A stretch of 64,000 nt of DNA, taken from the NCBI RefSeq assembly GCF_002216065.1, contig NZ_CP022282.1, positions 1,178,001 through 1,242,000 of the forward strand. Reading direction: 5' to 3'. The translations under genes and the position numbers were made by a program. A model generated the notes under the pieces. The model saw nothing but the letters and a program-made list of their open reading frames with translations. It did not search any database and was not told where the DNA came from. The stretch comes from Chryseobacterium sp. T16E-39. GTDB taxonomy: Bacteria; Bacteroidota; Bacteroidia; Flavobacteriales; Weeksellaceae. Below are positions 24,120-33,398 of the stretch, piece after piece (the stretch's first letter is position 1; each line of letters begins with the position of its first letter).

Positions 24120-26441
24120 ATGCAAACACACATCCTAGGCTATCCGCGAATTGGTAGCAACAGAGAACTTAAAAAAGCCTGCGAACAATATTGGGCAGGA
24201 AAAACATCTTTACAGGAACTTTTGGAAGTAGGAAAAACCATCAGAAAGCAGAACTGGGCATTGCAGCAGGAAGCTGGAATCGATCTCATTCCATCCAATG
24301 ATTTTTCTTTTTATGATCAGGTTCTGGATCTTACATTATCCGTTGGAGCGATACCTCCGCGTTATCAGGAAATAGCTGCGAAAGAAACCAGTACAGAGAT
24401 TGATCTGTACTTCGCAATGGCAAGAGGACATCAGAAAGATGGCCTTGATATTACGGCTATGGAAATGACAAAATGGTTCGATACCAATTACCATTATATC
24501 GTTCCTGAGTTCCAGAAAAGCCAGCAGTTCAAATTGTTTTCCAATAAGATTGTCAATGAATTTATTGAGGCAAAAGAAGCCGGAATTGATACAAAACCTG
24601 TCATCATCGGATTGGTTACTTATTTACTATTAGGAAAGGAAAAAGAAGAAGGTTTTGACAAACTGGATTTGGTTCAGAATTTACTTCCTGTATATACAGA
24701 AATTCTAAAAGAATTAGAAAACAACGGAGCAGAATGGATACAGTTTGATGAACCGTTTTTAGCATTGGATCTGGATCAAAAAGCCAAAGAGGTTTATCAG
24801 GTTGTGTATGCTGAAATTGCAAGGCAGTTCCCTAATCTTAAGTTTATTGTGACCACTTATTTCGATGGGCTAAAAGATAACCTTTCATTGGCTACTACCC
24901 TTCCTATTGATGCTTTACACATCGACTTAGTACGTGCGCCGGAACAATTGGATGAGGTGATTAATGCAATTCCCGAAACATTAATCCTATCTCTTGGAGT
25001 GGTTGATGGAAGAAATATCTGGAAAAATGATTTCAGCCAGTCTTTGGTTTTTATTAAGAAAGCAATCGCTGCATTAGGTTCTGAAAGAGTTTTTATTGCT
25101 CCATCATGTTCTTTACTACATGCACCCTTCGACCTTGACCTGGAGAAAAATGAAAACATCTTATCTCCTGAGATCAAGCAATGGATGGCTTTTGCCAAGC
25201 AGAAAGTTTCTGAAGTTGTCTCATTGAAAAAATTAGCTTCAGAAAATCCGGATTATAACACCCTACAGGAATTGGCTGAAAACAAAAAAGCGATTGAAAA
25301 CCGTAAAGTTTCCACGTTAATTCATAATAAAGATGTTAAGAACCGTGTTGAGATCACGACAGAGAGTGACGCCCAAAGAAACAGTCCATTCAATGTCAGA
25401 AAAGAGACACAGCAAAATGCATTAGTACTTCCATTATTCCCTACCACAACGATTGGATCTTTCCCACAAACGAAAGAAGTAAGAAGCTGGAGAGCCCAAT
25501 TCAAAAAAGGAGACCTGACTGCTGAAGAATACGATCAATTACTTAAACAAGAAACCCAAAGAACCATTATCTGGCAGGAAGAAATCGGAATTGATGTGTT
25601 AGTTCACGGAGAATTTGAGCGTAACGATATGGTTGAATATTTTGGAGAACAACTGGCAGGATTCGCCTTTACTCAAAATGGTTGGGTTCAGAGCTACGGA
25701 AGTCGTTGTGTAAAACCACCGGTAATTTATGGAGATGTGCACAGACCTCATCCAATGACGGTATACTGGTCACAATATGCTCAGTCATTAACGCAAAAAT
25801 GGGTTAAAGGAATGTTGACGGGTCCTGTAACCATTCTTCAATGGTCATTTGTACGTGATGATCAACCTCGTTCTACAACATGTAAGCAAATCGCTTTGGC
25901 CATCCGTGATGAGGTTAACGATCTTGAAAAAGCAGGAATCAGAATTATCCAGATCGACGAACCAGCTATCAGAGAAGGTCTTCCTTTACGTAAAGCAGAA
26001 TGGCAGAACTACCTGCAATGGGCGGTGGAAGCTTTCAGAATCTCAGCAAGCGGCGTTGAAGATGCTACACAAATCCATACCCACATGTGTTATTCCGAAT
26101 TTAATGATATTATCCACAATATCGCTGATATGGATGCCGATGTAATCACCATAGAATGCTCCAGAAGCCAAATGGAATTATTGAATGCTTTCGCAGACTT
26201 TAAATACCCTAATGAGATCGGCCCAGGAGTTTATGATATCCATTCTCCAAGAGTTCCATCAAAAGAGGAAATGGTCGCATTATTGAAAAAAGCACAAGCC
26301 GTAATTCCTGCTGAACAGCTTTGGGTAAATCCGGACTGTGGTTTAAAAACCCGTCATTGGGATGAAACTGAAAAAGCATTGATCGCTATGGTAGCAGCTT
26401 CGAAAGAGGTGGCTGCGGAGTATGCGACAGAGAAAGTTTAA
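24120..26441 (+). CDS. metE: Cobalamin-independent methionine synthase
   Basis: A 773-residue enzyme that transfers a methyl group from 5-methyltetrahydropteroyl-triglutamate to homocysteine. The start MQTHILGYPRIGSNRELKKACEQYW is typical. The C-terminal catalytic half begins near LPLFPTTTIGSFPQT; zinc ligands are His and Cys of THMCYSEF, the Glu of TIECSRSQ and the Cys of WVNPDCGLKTRHW. The length is normal. A cobalamin riboswitch stands upstream, implying that a B12-dependent MetH is also encoded somewhere in this genome and that metE is silenced when B12 is available. Confidence 0.97.
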   Translation: MQTHILGYPRIGSNRELKKACEQYWAGKTSLQELLEVGKTIRKQNWALQQEAGIDLIPSNDFSFYDQVLDLTLSVGAIPPRYQEIAAKETSTEIDLYFAMARGHQKDGLDITAMEMTKWFDTNYHYIVPEFQKSQQFKLFSNKIVNEFIEAKEAGIDTKPVIIGLVTYLLLGKEKEEGFDKLDLVQNLLPVYTEILKELENNGAEWIQFDEPFLALDLDQKAKEVYQVVYAEIARQFPNLKFIVTTYFDGLKDNLSLATTLPIDALHIDLVRAPEQLDEVINAIPETLILSLGVVDGRNIWKNDFSQSLVFIKKAIAALGSERVFIAPSCSLLHAPFDLDLEKNENILSPEIKQWMAFAKQKVSEVVSLKKLASENPDYNTLQELAENKKAIENRKVSTLIHNKDVKNRVEITTESDAQRNSPFNVRKETQQNALVLPLFPTTTIGSFPQTKEVRSWRAQFKKGDLTAEEYDQLLKQETQRTIIWQEEIGIDVLVHGEFERNDMVEYFGEQLAGFAFTQNGWVQSYGSRCVKPPVIYGDVHRPHPMTVYWSQYAQSLTQKWVKGMLTGPVTILQWSFVRDDQPRSTTCKQIALAIRDEVNDLEKAGIRIIQIDEPAIREGLPLRKAEWQNYLQWAVEAFRISASGVEDATQIHTHMCYSEFNDIIHNIADMDADVITIECSRSQMELLNAFADFKYPNEIGPGVYDIHSPRVPSKEEMVALLKKAQAVIPAEQLWVNPDCGLKTRHWDETEKALIAMVAASKEVAAEYATEKV

Positions 26442-26468
26442 TAGAGCTGATTATTATTTTTTATTGAG

Positions 26469-26496
26469 GCAGGGGTGTGAACTCCTGCTTTTGTTT
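26469..26496 (+). terminator. Intrinsic terminator of metE
   Basis: GCAGGGGT and ACTCCTGC form an eight-base stem with one G-T wobble and a four-base loop, followed by TTTTGTTTT. It lies 28 bases after the metE stop. Confidence 0.8.
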
Positions 26497-26504
26497 TGCA
26501 ATTA

Positions 26505-26580
26505 GCATATGCTATGTTTTGGCTAAGCCAATATCATTTACTAAAGAATAAGTGGGCTAAAGCCCACTCCTATTGATATG
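26505..26580 (+). repeat. Two-hairpin intergenic repeat, copy A
   Basis: A 76-base element containing GGCTAAGCC and AGTGGGCTAAAGCCCACT. A second copy lies at 27293-27370 in the same orientation. Relative to copy B the long hairpin has T-A instead of C-G in one base pair, so pairing is kept. The rest of 26581-26782 is the leader of the next gene and holds the small inverted sequence AATCG...CGATT near 26731. Confidence 0.85.
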
Positions 26581-26695
26581 TATAATTGCCATCTATATAC
26601 TATTAGGAAAAACCAATAACTATACCCATAAACTTATAAATAATTTTAAATATAATTAATAATGAATAAGTTATGATTTTGTAAATTTAATTGCT

Positions 26696-26703
26696 TAATT
26701 TTG
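26696..26703 (+). promoter_or_regulatory. Putative -7 element for the J-domain/KTSC gene
   Basis: TAATTTTG fits TAnnTTTG. A TTTG lies 14 bases upstream at 26678-26681, shorter than the normal 19. The predicted leader is about 75 bases long. Confidence 0.4.
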
Positions 26704-26782
26704 CACCCCGAAAAAAGGACCCAAAGTATGGAATCGTCAGTAGCGATTTCATATAATCTTAAAAATCAATAAATATCTACAT

Positions 26783-27229
26783 ATGAAAAGAGTTGGTGAG
26801 CACAGAAAGCTTCTTGGAGTTGATAAAACAGTGACTTTACAAGAGTTAAAAACAATTTACAGGAATACGATGAAAGATTCGCATCCTGATAAATTTATCA
26901 ATGATGAAGCCGGAAAACTGGAAGCTGAAGAAAAAAGCAAATCCGTGATTGAAGCTTACCACTTTTTGGTAAGTATCAACCCGGAAACACAGGAAAAATA
27001 TAAAGAAGAATATACAGAGACAACAACTAAATCTAATATTCACGATTTTTATTTTGAAAAGCAGGTGTTGAACATTCAGCATTTGAACGGAAAGATGTAT
27101 GAATATCTTGGAGTACCAAGAAATACCTATATCAAAATGGTGAATGCTGATTCGCCAAGCCGTTTTGCAAGAAGACATATTTATGGAAATTTTATCTACA
27201 GAAAGGCTGGTGAGGCTATGGCAGATTAA
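26783..27229 (+). CDS. J-domain protein with C-terminal KTSC domain
   Basis: A 148-residue two-domain protein. The N-terminal part (about 5-70) is a DnaJ-like domain: KLLGVDKTVTLQELKTIYRNTMKDSHPDKF carries the HPD tripeptide that stimulates Hsp70 ATPase. The C-terminal part (about 88-145) is KTSC-like: IQHLNGKMYEYLGVPRNTYIKMVNADSPSRFARRHIYGNFIYRKA, a domain thought to bind nucleic acid or act with tRNA/ribosomal proteins. This fusion is common among Bacteroidota, but its client is unknown. The gene stands alone between two copies of the two-hairpin repeat. Confidence 0.85.
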   Translation: MKRVGEHRKLLGVDKTVTLQELKTIYRNTMKDSHPDKFINDEAGKLEAEEKSKSVIEAYHFLVSINPETQEKYKEEYTETTTKSNIHDFYFEKQVLNIQHLNGKMYEYLGVPRNTYIKMVNADSPSRFARRHIYGNFIYRKAGEAMAD

Positions 27230-27251
27230 TTTTCTCATATAAAATAAAATG

Positions 27252-27284
27252 AAGGCTTTCAGTTTGTTCTGGAAGCCTTTTTTA
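27252..27284 (+). terminator. Intrinsic terminator of the J-domain/KTSC gene
   Basis: AAGGCTTTCAG and CTGGAAGCCTT form an 11-base stem with one G-T wobble, followed by a run of T. It begins 23 bases after the stop codon. Confidence 0.85.
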
Positions 27285-27292
27285 TTGACATT

Positions 27293-27370
27293 GCATATTC
27301 TATGTTTTGGCTAAAGCCAATTGATGTTGCATTTTTTATTAAGCGGGCTAAAGCCCGCTCCTATTGATGT
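27293..27370 (+). repeat. Two-hairpin intergenic repeat, copy B
   Basis: A 78-base copy of the element at 26505-26580. It contains GGCTAAAGCC and the perfect palindrome AGCGGGCTAAAGCCCGCT, then CTCCTATTGATG as in copy A. The spacer between the two hairpins differs in sequence but is of similar length. Confidence 0.85.
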
Positions 27371-27379
27371 TTTATGCTC

Positions 27380-27415
27380 TCGCAAATTTTGCGGATAACG
27401 CAGATTTTTATTTTG
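27380..27415. repeat. Nonamer-periodic degenerate repeat
   Basis: The units TCGCAAATT, TTGCGGATA, ACGCAGATT and TTTATTTTG follow each other with a 9-base period. It lies directly after copy B of the two-hairpin repeat and before the 19-base inverted-repeat element. The inverted arm seen at 22256 is not obvious here. Confidence 0.5.
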
Positions 27416-27443
27416 ATTCTGAGAAAGTTTTCAAAATCCAACA

Positions 27444-27577
27444 TGTCATTCCGTAGGAATCTGAACATAAAAATTACTAGAGCCTAAAGCGACAGAATAA
27501 AACAACATACTTTTGTTCATTATTCATCTCTTTATAATATTTTTAAAATAATATATTTAGATTCCTACGGAATGACA
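27444..27577. repeat. 134-bp element with perfect 19-bp terminal inverted repeats
   Basis: TGTCATTCCGTAGGAATCT (27444-27462) is matched by its exact reverse complement at 27559-27577. The 96 bases between contain no gene. The structure resembles a small MITE or a paired REP element. No target duplication is clear on the flanks. 27578-27635 shows nothing recognisable. Confidence 0.75.
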
Positions 27578-27635
27578 GAGAGGATGTTTATTTTTTAAGC
27601 ATCATCGTAACATTCGTTAGCATTTACTATAAAAC

Positions 27636-27665
27636 AAAAAAGCGCATCATCACTGATACGCTTTT
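27636..27665 (-). terminator. Intrinsic terminator of the RND operon
   Basis: On the minus strand, AAAAGCGTATCA and TGATGCGCTTTT pair over 12 bases with one wobble and a four-base loop, followed by a T run. It lies about 25 bases after the RND gene stop. Confidence 0.85.
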
Positions 27666-27688
27666 TCGGTTAATTAAGGTTGTTATAT

Positions 27689-30600
27689 TTAGTCTAAATG
27701 TTTCGGAGTGAATCCGTCTTCACTTAGTTCTCTGTGCTCATAATCCGCTTTCATTTCAGCTTCATAATCTGTTTTCTTATGTTGACCCATTCTACGTAGA
27801 ATTGAATCAAATAAAGAGTATACTACCGGTACGATAATTAGGGTAAGGAATAGAGATGATGTCAAACCACCGATAACTACCCATGCAAGACCTTTATTAA
27901 ATTCAGCTCCTGCTCCACTTGCCAAGGCAATTGGTAACATACCGAAGATCATCGCAATCGTTGTCATTAGGATCGGACGAAGACGAGCGTGGTTAGCCTG
28001 AACCAATGCGTCATGTGTATTTGATCCCGCTGCTTTTCTTGCATTCGTAAAGTCGACGATCAGGATCGCGTTCTTGGCAACAAGACCAATCAACATGATC
28101 ATCCCTAACATCGTAAAGATGTTCAATGAATTAGCTGTAAGGGCAAGAATAACCATAACCCCGATCATTGCTAATGGAATTGAGAACAATACCACAAACG
28201 GATATACAAAACTGTCATATAATGAAACCATCACTAGGTATACCAATACAATAGCTGCTAATAAAGCGATCCCTAATGTACCGAAACCTTCCTGCTGGTT
28301 TTCCATATCCCCACTCCAGATGTAATCTACTCCTGCAGGTTTATCTTTACCATCCATGAACTTAGCAGCCCATTCATTAGCAACGTCACCCACCGGTCTA
28401 CCAACAACTTTTGATCTTACTTTTACAGAAGGAGATTTATCTCTACGTTCCAATAAGCTCGGTCCTGAGCCCATTTTTACTTCTGCAAACTGACTCAAAC
28501 GAACCTGTTCTCCTTTAGGATTTGTAAACATCAGGTTTTTAACATCATCGATAGATTGTCTGTTGGCATCTCCAAAACGGATATTGATATCATATTCATA
28601 TTCTCCAGCTCTGAATTTTCCGTCTGTATTTCCGTTAAATGCGGTTTGCATCGTTTGTCCTACACTTTGAAGATTCAAGCCTAAAGAAGACATTTTATCC
28701 CTGTCGATATTTACCTGAACTTCAGGGTTACCAGTATCTGTAGATAATTCAGCATCCACTGCTCCGGGAACTTTTTTCAACAATTCTAAAATTCTTGTTG
28801 CTTCTTTTACTGCTGCTGCATTATCCGGAGCTGTTACTACCATTTCGATTGGAGCATTTTCAGCACCAAGGATACCGATTGGAGCGGTTTTAAATTCAAC
28901 CCCTGTAAATTTCTCTTCTAATGCTCTTTTTACTTTTGCAGCCTTGATATTGGTGCTTTCAGCTCTTTCAGATTTATCCGTAAGGTTTACCTGAACTTCG
29001 GACTGGTATGTTGTAGCCTGAGCTCCCCCAAAACCAGTTGACTGCTGACCTACTGTTGTGATCAAATCCACAACATCTTTATCATTTCTTAAATATTTTT
29101 CAACCTCTAAAGTTATCTGATTGGTTTTTTCAACCGTTGCATCTTTTGACAATTCCATCTGAACCAAGAACTGACCACGGTCGATTGGAGGGAAGAATTC
29201 ACCACCGATAAAACCAAATGCCACCAACATGAATGAAGAGATCAAAATAACAAAAGTGATCACCACGGTTGATATTCTTCTTAATGTTGATTTCAGACAC
29301 CACTCAAGGATTCCTGTGATCCAATGTGTGAACTTATCGATTAATCCTTCAAACCAAAGGATGAATTTCTCGAACCAGTTTTTTCCTGTTAAATGTTCCA
29401 ATTTACCAAATCTTGATGATAACCAAGGAATGATGGTAAATGAGGCTAACAATGACAATAAGGTTGCAATAACTACCGTGACGCAAAACTGTCCAAGGAT
29501 ATTGGCAACAAGACCTGAACTCATCGCAATCGGAAGGAATACCACTACAATTACCAAGGTAATCGCTGCTACCGTAAATCCAATCTCCGAAGCTCCATCA
29601 TAAGCCGCTCTGATCTTACTTTTACCCATCTCCATGTGACGGTAAATGTTTTCAAGTACCACAATCGCATCATCCACAAGGATACCTACCACCAGGGATA
29701 GTCCTAATAAACTCATTAAGTTCAAGGTGTATCCCATCAGGTTCATTCCAATAAATGCAGCAATTAATGAAGCCGGAATAGAAACCATTACGATAAATGC
29801 ATTCCTGATACTGTGAAGGAATAACAACATCACGATCGCCACGAGAATAATCGCTAAGAATAAATCGAAGATAACGTGGTTGGCAGATTCAAGGGTAAAG
29901 TCCGTGGTATCATTTACTACTTTTACTTTTATACCCTGAGCTTTATAAGCAGTTTCTACAGTTGCAATAGTTTTCTGAACACTTTCAGATACTGCAACCG
30001 CATTCGCATCAGATTGTTTTTTAACCTGCATTAAGATCGTAGGAAACTGATTGAATCTTGCTACTTTTTCAACATCTTTTTGTGAATCGAAAACCGTCGC
30101 AATATCCGACAAACGAACCTGAGCTCCATTTTTATTGGAAACTACCAAGTTGTTCATTTCCTGAATCGACTTATATTTTCCAGATAATCTGATCGTAGAT
30201 TTTGCGATTCTTGTTTTCAAACTACCTGTAGGGAAATCTAAGTTTGATGAAAGAATTGCCTGTTGAACATCCGAAATGGAAAGTCCATACCCCTGCAATT
30301 TTTTCTCATCCAGATTTACCTGAATCTCTCTTTCCTGCCCACCTACAAGATCTACCTGTGCAACACCATTCACACGGGAGAAAATAGGCTCTATTTTTTT
30401 ATCTAAAAGATCATATAGTTCTTTATTGTTCAATTTATCCGATGCAACACTCATCGTAATAATTGGCAAATCATCCAAAGAAAATTTATTCAGTGAAGGT
30501 GGATCTACGTCATCCGGAAGGTCTTTAAGAACTGCATTTACCTTACGCTGAGCATCATTCAAAGCATAATTTACATCTGCTCCATCATTCAACTGAACCA

Positions 30601-30874
30601 TGATCACGGATAAACTCTCGTAAGAGGAAGACTCCACTTTTTTCACGTTTTCCAAAGAACCTACGGCATCCTCAATTTTCCGCGTTACAGAAGTTTCTAC
30701 CTCCGCAGGTGAAGCCCCCGGATAAGTGGTAGAAATGGTTACCATATTGGTTTCAAACTTCGGAATCAATTCGTATCCCATGAGCGTATAACTCAGGATA
30801 CCTCCCAATGTCAGGATTGTAAATAATACAATAACTAACGATGGTCTTTTAATCGATATTTCTGCTAACTTCAT
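27689..30874 (-). CDS. RND-family efflux permease
   Basis: A 1061-residue inner-membrane transporter of the AcrB/HAE1 type. The N-terminus MKLAEISIKRPSLVIVLFTILTLGGILSYTLMGYELIPKFE is the first helix and periplasmic entry. A block of helices near 330-480 includes LVDDAIVVLENIYRHME with the aspartates of the proton relay; the second half repeats the pattern, ending with MLGMIMLIGLVAKNAILIVDFTN. Two large periplasmic domains lie between. It pumps substrates out with the proton force together with the MFP and TolC genes upstream. The substrate class is not readable, though no metal-binding signature suggests multidrug rather than metal export. It is the last gene of the operon. Confidence 0.93.
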   Translation of the reverse strand: MKLAEISIKRPSLVIVLFTILTLGGILSYTLMGYELIPKFETNMVTISTTYPGASPAEVETSVTRKIEDAVGSLENVKKVESSSYESLSVIMVQLNDGADVNYALNDAQRKVNAVLKDLPDDVDPPSLNKFSLDDLPIITMSVASDKLNNKELYDLLDKKIEPIFSRVNGVAQVDLVGGQEREIQVNLDEKKLQGYGLSISDVQQAILSSNLDFPTGSLKTRIAKSTIRLSGKYKSIQEMNNLVVSNKNGAQVRLSDIATVFDSQKDVEKVARFNQFPTILMQVKKQSDANAVAVSESVQKTIATVETAYKAQGIKVKVVNDTTDFTLESANHVIFDLFLAIILVAIVMLLFLHSIRNAFIVMVSIPASLIAAFIGMNLMGYTLNLMSLLGLSLVVGILVDDAIVVLENIYRHMEMGKSKIRAAYDGASEIGFTVAAITLVIVVVFLPIAMSSGLVANILGQFCVTVVIATLLSLLASFTIIPWLSSRFGKLEHLTGKNWFEKFILWFEGLIDKFTHWITGILEWCLKSTLRRISTVVITFVILISSFMLVAFGFIGGEFFPPIDRGQFLVQMELSKDATVEKTNQITLEVEKYLRNDKDVVDLITTVGQQSTGFGGAQATTYQSEVQVNLTDKSERAESTNIKAAKVKRALEEKFTGVEFKTAPIGILGAENAPIEMVVTAPDNAAAVKEATRILELLKKVPGAVDAELSTDTGNPEVQVNIDRDKMSSLGLNLQSVGQTMQTAFNGNTDGKFRAGEYEYDINIRFGDANRQSIDDVKNLMFTNPKGEQVRLSQFAEVKMGSGPSLLERRDKSPSVKVRSKVVGRPVGDVANEWAAKFMDGKDKPAGVDYIWSGDMENQQEGFGTLGIALLAAIVLVYLVMVSLYDSFVYPFVVLFSIPLAMIGVMVILALTANSLNIFTMLGMIMLIGLVAKNAILIVDFTNARKAAGSNTHDALVQANHARLRPILMTTIAMIFGMLPIALASGAGAEFNKGLAWVVIGGLTSSLFLTLIIVPVVYSLFDSILRRMGQHKKTDYEAEMKADYEHRELSEDGFTPKHLD

Positions 30875-30878
30875 AAGT

Positions 30879-31943
30879 CTACTTCTTTACAATATTGATT
30901 TTTGACCCGTTATCCAAGTTGATCTGTCCACTGGTAATTACCTGCTCTCCACCATTAAGACCTGTCAGGATCTGTACTTTATCTCCATATACTTTTCCGG
31001 TAGTTACTTTGATCATTTTAGCTGTTCCGTTTTGAACGATAAACATTTGACCTGAACTTACTCCATTTACGAATGCTTCAGCAGGAACCGTTAACATATT
31101 CTGAGTTTCAGCGCCATGATTTGTTTTAAATACAGCTGTAGCATACATACCTGCTTTTAAGTTCCCTCTGTTCTGAACTTCAATTTCAACCGGGAAGTTT
31201 AAAGAGGCATCACTTTTAGGAGCGATAAATGTAATTCTTCCGCTGAAAGAATCTTCAGGCAAAACATTCACATTGATTGGCACTTCCTGACCTAATTGAA
31301 TTCTTCCAATCTGGCTTTCATCCACTAATACAGAAAGTTTTAAGCTATTGATATTAACAATCTCAAACATCGAAGATCCTACAGAAACAACCGTTCCAGG
31401 CTCCACCATTTTTTTATTAATTGTTCCGCTAATACCTGCACGAATGCTTGTATCACCTACTCTTACACCTTGAGCTTTTACAGCTGCCTGCATGTTTTTC
31501 AATTGTAATCTTGAATTGTCAAGCTGCTGTTTTGTAACACCGCCGGTTTTATATGCGTTTTCGTAACGCTGATTATCTATAATTGCGTTTTGTAGGTTAT
31601 TTTGAGCCTGTGTTACATCAACTTCGATCGCATCTCTTTTAATCGTTGCTAAAGTCTGACCTGCAGAAACTCTTGATCCTTCTTTAACCAAAACACTAAC
31701 GATACGTCCTGCAATTTCAGAAGACTGGTTCATTTCCTGTTTTGGAAGAAAAGTACCGTTCGCTGAATAATCTGTATCAATATTTTCTCTGGTCACAGTC
31801 ACTACATTCACGTTGATCTTGTCAACCTGTTTCGCTACTTCTTTAACTTCCTGTGTCTGTTTTTCCTTGTTTCCGGCAATCTTATAAGCCGCTAAACCAA
31901 CAAGTACTGCTGCTACGATGATATATATTAAAGTTTTTTTCAT
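30879..31943 (-). CDS. RND efflux periplasmic adaptor (membrane fusion protein)
   Basis: A 354-residue adaptor joining the RND permease to TolC. It has an N-terminal membrane anchor (TLIYIIVAAVLVGLAAYKIAG), a lipoyl-like half-motif ISSEIAGRIVSVLVKEGSRVSAGQTLATI, a short helical hairpin with glutamine-rich heptads (DVTQAQNNLQNAIIDNQRYENAYKTGG), the second lipoyl half ISGTINKKMVEPGTVVSVG, and beta-barrel and membrane-proximal domains. It lies 4 bases before the permease gene and 5 bases after tolC. The anchor is a transmembrane helix and no lipobox cysteine is present. Confidence 0.92.
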   Translation of the reverse strand: MKKTLIYIIVAAVLVGLAAYKIAGNKEKQTQEVKEVAKQVDKINVNVVTVTRENIDTDYSANGTFLPKQEMNQSSEIAGRIVSVLVKEGSRVSAGQTLATIKRDAIEVDVTQAQNNLQNAIIDNQRYENAYKTGGVTKQQLDNSRLQLKNMQAAVKAQGVRVGDTSIRAGISGTINKKMVEPGTVVSVGSSMFEIVNINSLKLSVLVDESQIGRIQLGQEVPINVNVLPEDSFSGRITFIAPKSDASLNFPVEIEVQNRGNLKAGMYATAVFKTNHGAETQNMLTVPAEAFVNGVSSGQMFIVQNGTAKMIKVTTGKVYGDKVQILTGLNGGEQVITSGQINLDNGSKINIVKK

Positions 31944-31948
31944 TTTAG

Positions 31949-33301
31949 TTATGGGTTTTGTAATGTGTTTAATTCTCCTTTAGCTTTAATTAATTTGATC
32001 TCAGCCTGCTTGTAGTCTAATAATGCATTTGAATAGTTCTGTTTTGCAGACGTTAAAGCATTTTCAGAATCCAATACTTCTGTAAGTGTTGCCAAACCAT
32101 TCTGATAATTGGATTGAGTATTTTTTTGTACTCTTTCTGCAAGGCCAACATTATCTTTCATACTTTGAATATTGATGATCGAATTCTCCATATTGGAAAT
32201 CGCATTTTTATAATCCAAGCTCAAATTCAGCTGCGTATTTTGAATATCCTGATCTAAATCCTGAATATCGATTTCAGCCTGCTGGATCTTAGCTTTTGTA
32301 GCCCCACCCGTAAAGATTGGAACATTAATATTCAATCCTATTGCAGAATAATCACTCCAAAGTACTCCATTACTCAAACCATTGGTAAGAGGAAATTTCT
32401 TTCCTGTTGCAGCCCATGCATAGTTTGCCTGCAAGCTTACAGTAGGATACAAATAGGCTTCTGTTGCTTTTTTATTGAACACCAAAAGTTCTCTGTTTTT
32501 ATTCTTTACCTGTAACTCCAAACGGTTATCCAGATTCACATTGCTCATAATAAGCTCTGGTCTTGGCTCAATCGTCTTTTCTTCCAATTCGATTTTTGTA
32601 TCGATTGGAACTCCCATATAAAACTTTAGAGAATTCTTAGAAAGTTCAACTGAGTTGATCAATTGCTGTCTATTTGACCCAATATTGGTCAACTGGACAT
32701 TGGTACGATCCAGATCAATCGATTTTGCTAACCCGTTGTCTAGCAAACTTTTGATTACATTTCTTACTCTTTCCGTATTTTCATAGCTCGCCTGTACAGT
32801 TTTAAGATTTTCTTCCTGTACAAAAACCTGATAATAAGCGGTTGCCACATTTTCAATGATTTGTTCATTGGTTAATTGAGCATTCAGAATGTAAAATTCT
32901 CTGGTTGATTTTGCAGCTTTAAGACCGGTAAAAACCCTCTGGTCAAATATCGCCTGCTGAACATTGATTCCCGCATTGGTACTCCATGGCTGTCCCAGCT
33001 GAGCCGTTATCCTTTGCCCTCCAAATTCCAGCAATGATTGCTGAATAACAGGGTTATAAGTTAAAGCCGCAGTACCAGTCACCTGAGGTAGAGCCCCAGC
33101 TCTGGCTTCATCAATTTTATATTCAGCTTTTTTGATCTGTAAAGCAGCTTTTTTGGCTTCTGCTTTATTTTGGAGCGCCTGCTTGATAGCTTCCTGCAAG
33201 GAAACCTGCTGTTGTGCAGACACCGATGAATAGCCGAAAATCATAAATGCTGCAGCTATCCCAATTTTTAGCTTGATTGCAGTTATACGTTTTCTTTTCA
33301 T
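31949..33301 (-). CDS. TolC-family outer membrane efflux protein
   Basis: A 450-residue outer-membrane channel with a signal peptide (KLKIGIAAAFMIFGYSSVSAQQ). The two internally repeated long-helix blocks typical of TolC are visible: VSLQEAIKQALQNKAEAKKAALQIKKAEYKIDEARAGALPQVTG at the start, and KAKIQQAEIDIQDLDQDIQNTQLNLSLDYKNAISNMENS with NYQNGLATLTEVLDSENALTSAKQNYSNALLDYKQAEIKL towards the end. It is the first structural gene after tetR, with a 97-base gap in which neither a clean promoter nor the tetR palindrome was seen. Confidence 0.92.
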   Translation of the reverse strand: MKRKRITAIKLKIGIAAAFMIFGYSSVSAQQQVSLQEAIKQALQNKAEAKKAALQIKKAEYKIDEARAGALPQVTGTAALTYNPVIQQSLLEFGGQRITAQLGQPWSTNAGINVQQAIFDQRVFTGLKAAKSTREFYILNAQLTNEQIIENVATAYYQVFVQEENLKTVQASYENTERVRNVIKSLLDNGLAKSIDLDRTNVQLTNIGSNRQQLINSVELSKNSLKFYMGVPIDTKIELEEKTIEPRPELIMSNVNLDNRLELQVKNKNRELLVFNKKATEAYLYPTVSLQANYAWAATGKKFPLTNGLSNGVLWSDYSAIGLNINVPIFTGGATKAKIQQAEIDIQDLDQDIQNTQLNLSLDYKNAISNMENSIINIQSMKDNVGLAERVQKNTQSNYQNGLATLTEVLDSENALTSAKQNYSNALLDYKQAEIKLIKAKGELNTLQNP

Positions 33302-33398
33302 AATTTATTACTTCGTTTATTTTTTTAATAGAATGTTGTTCTCAAAATACTTTATTCCTAATGGACGTATGATATTTAAAAATACTTTAAGCTTTTAA

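Noticed and set aside
27689..33301. Heavy-metal (Cus/Czc) efflux system
   Set aside because: No metal-binding methionine or histidine clusters are seen in permease or adaptor, and a TetR regulator heads the operon; multidrug type is more likely, though not proven.
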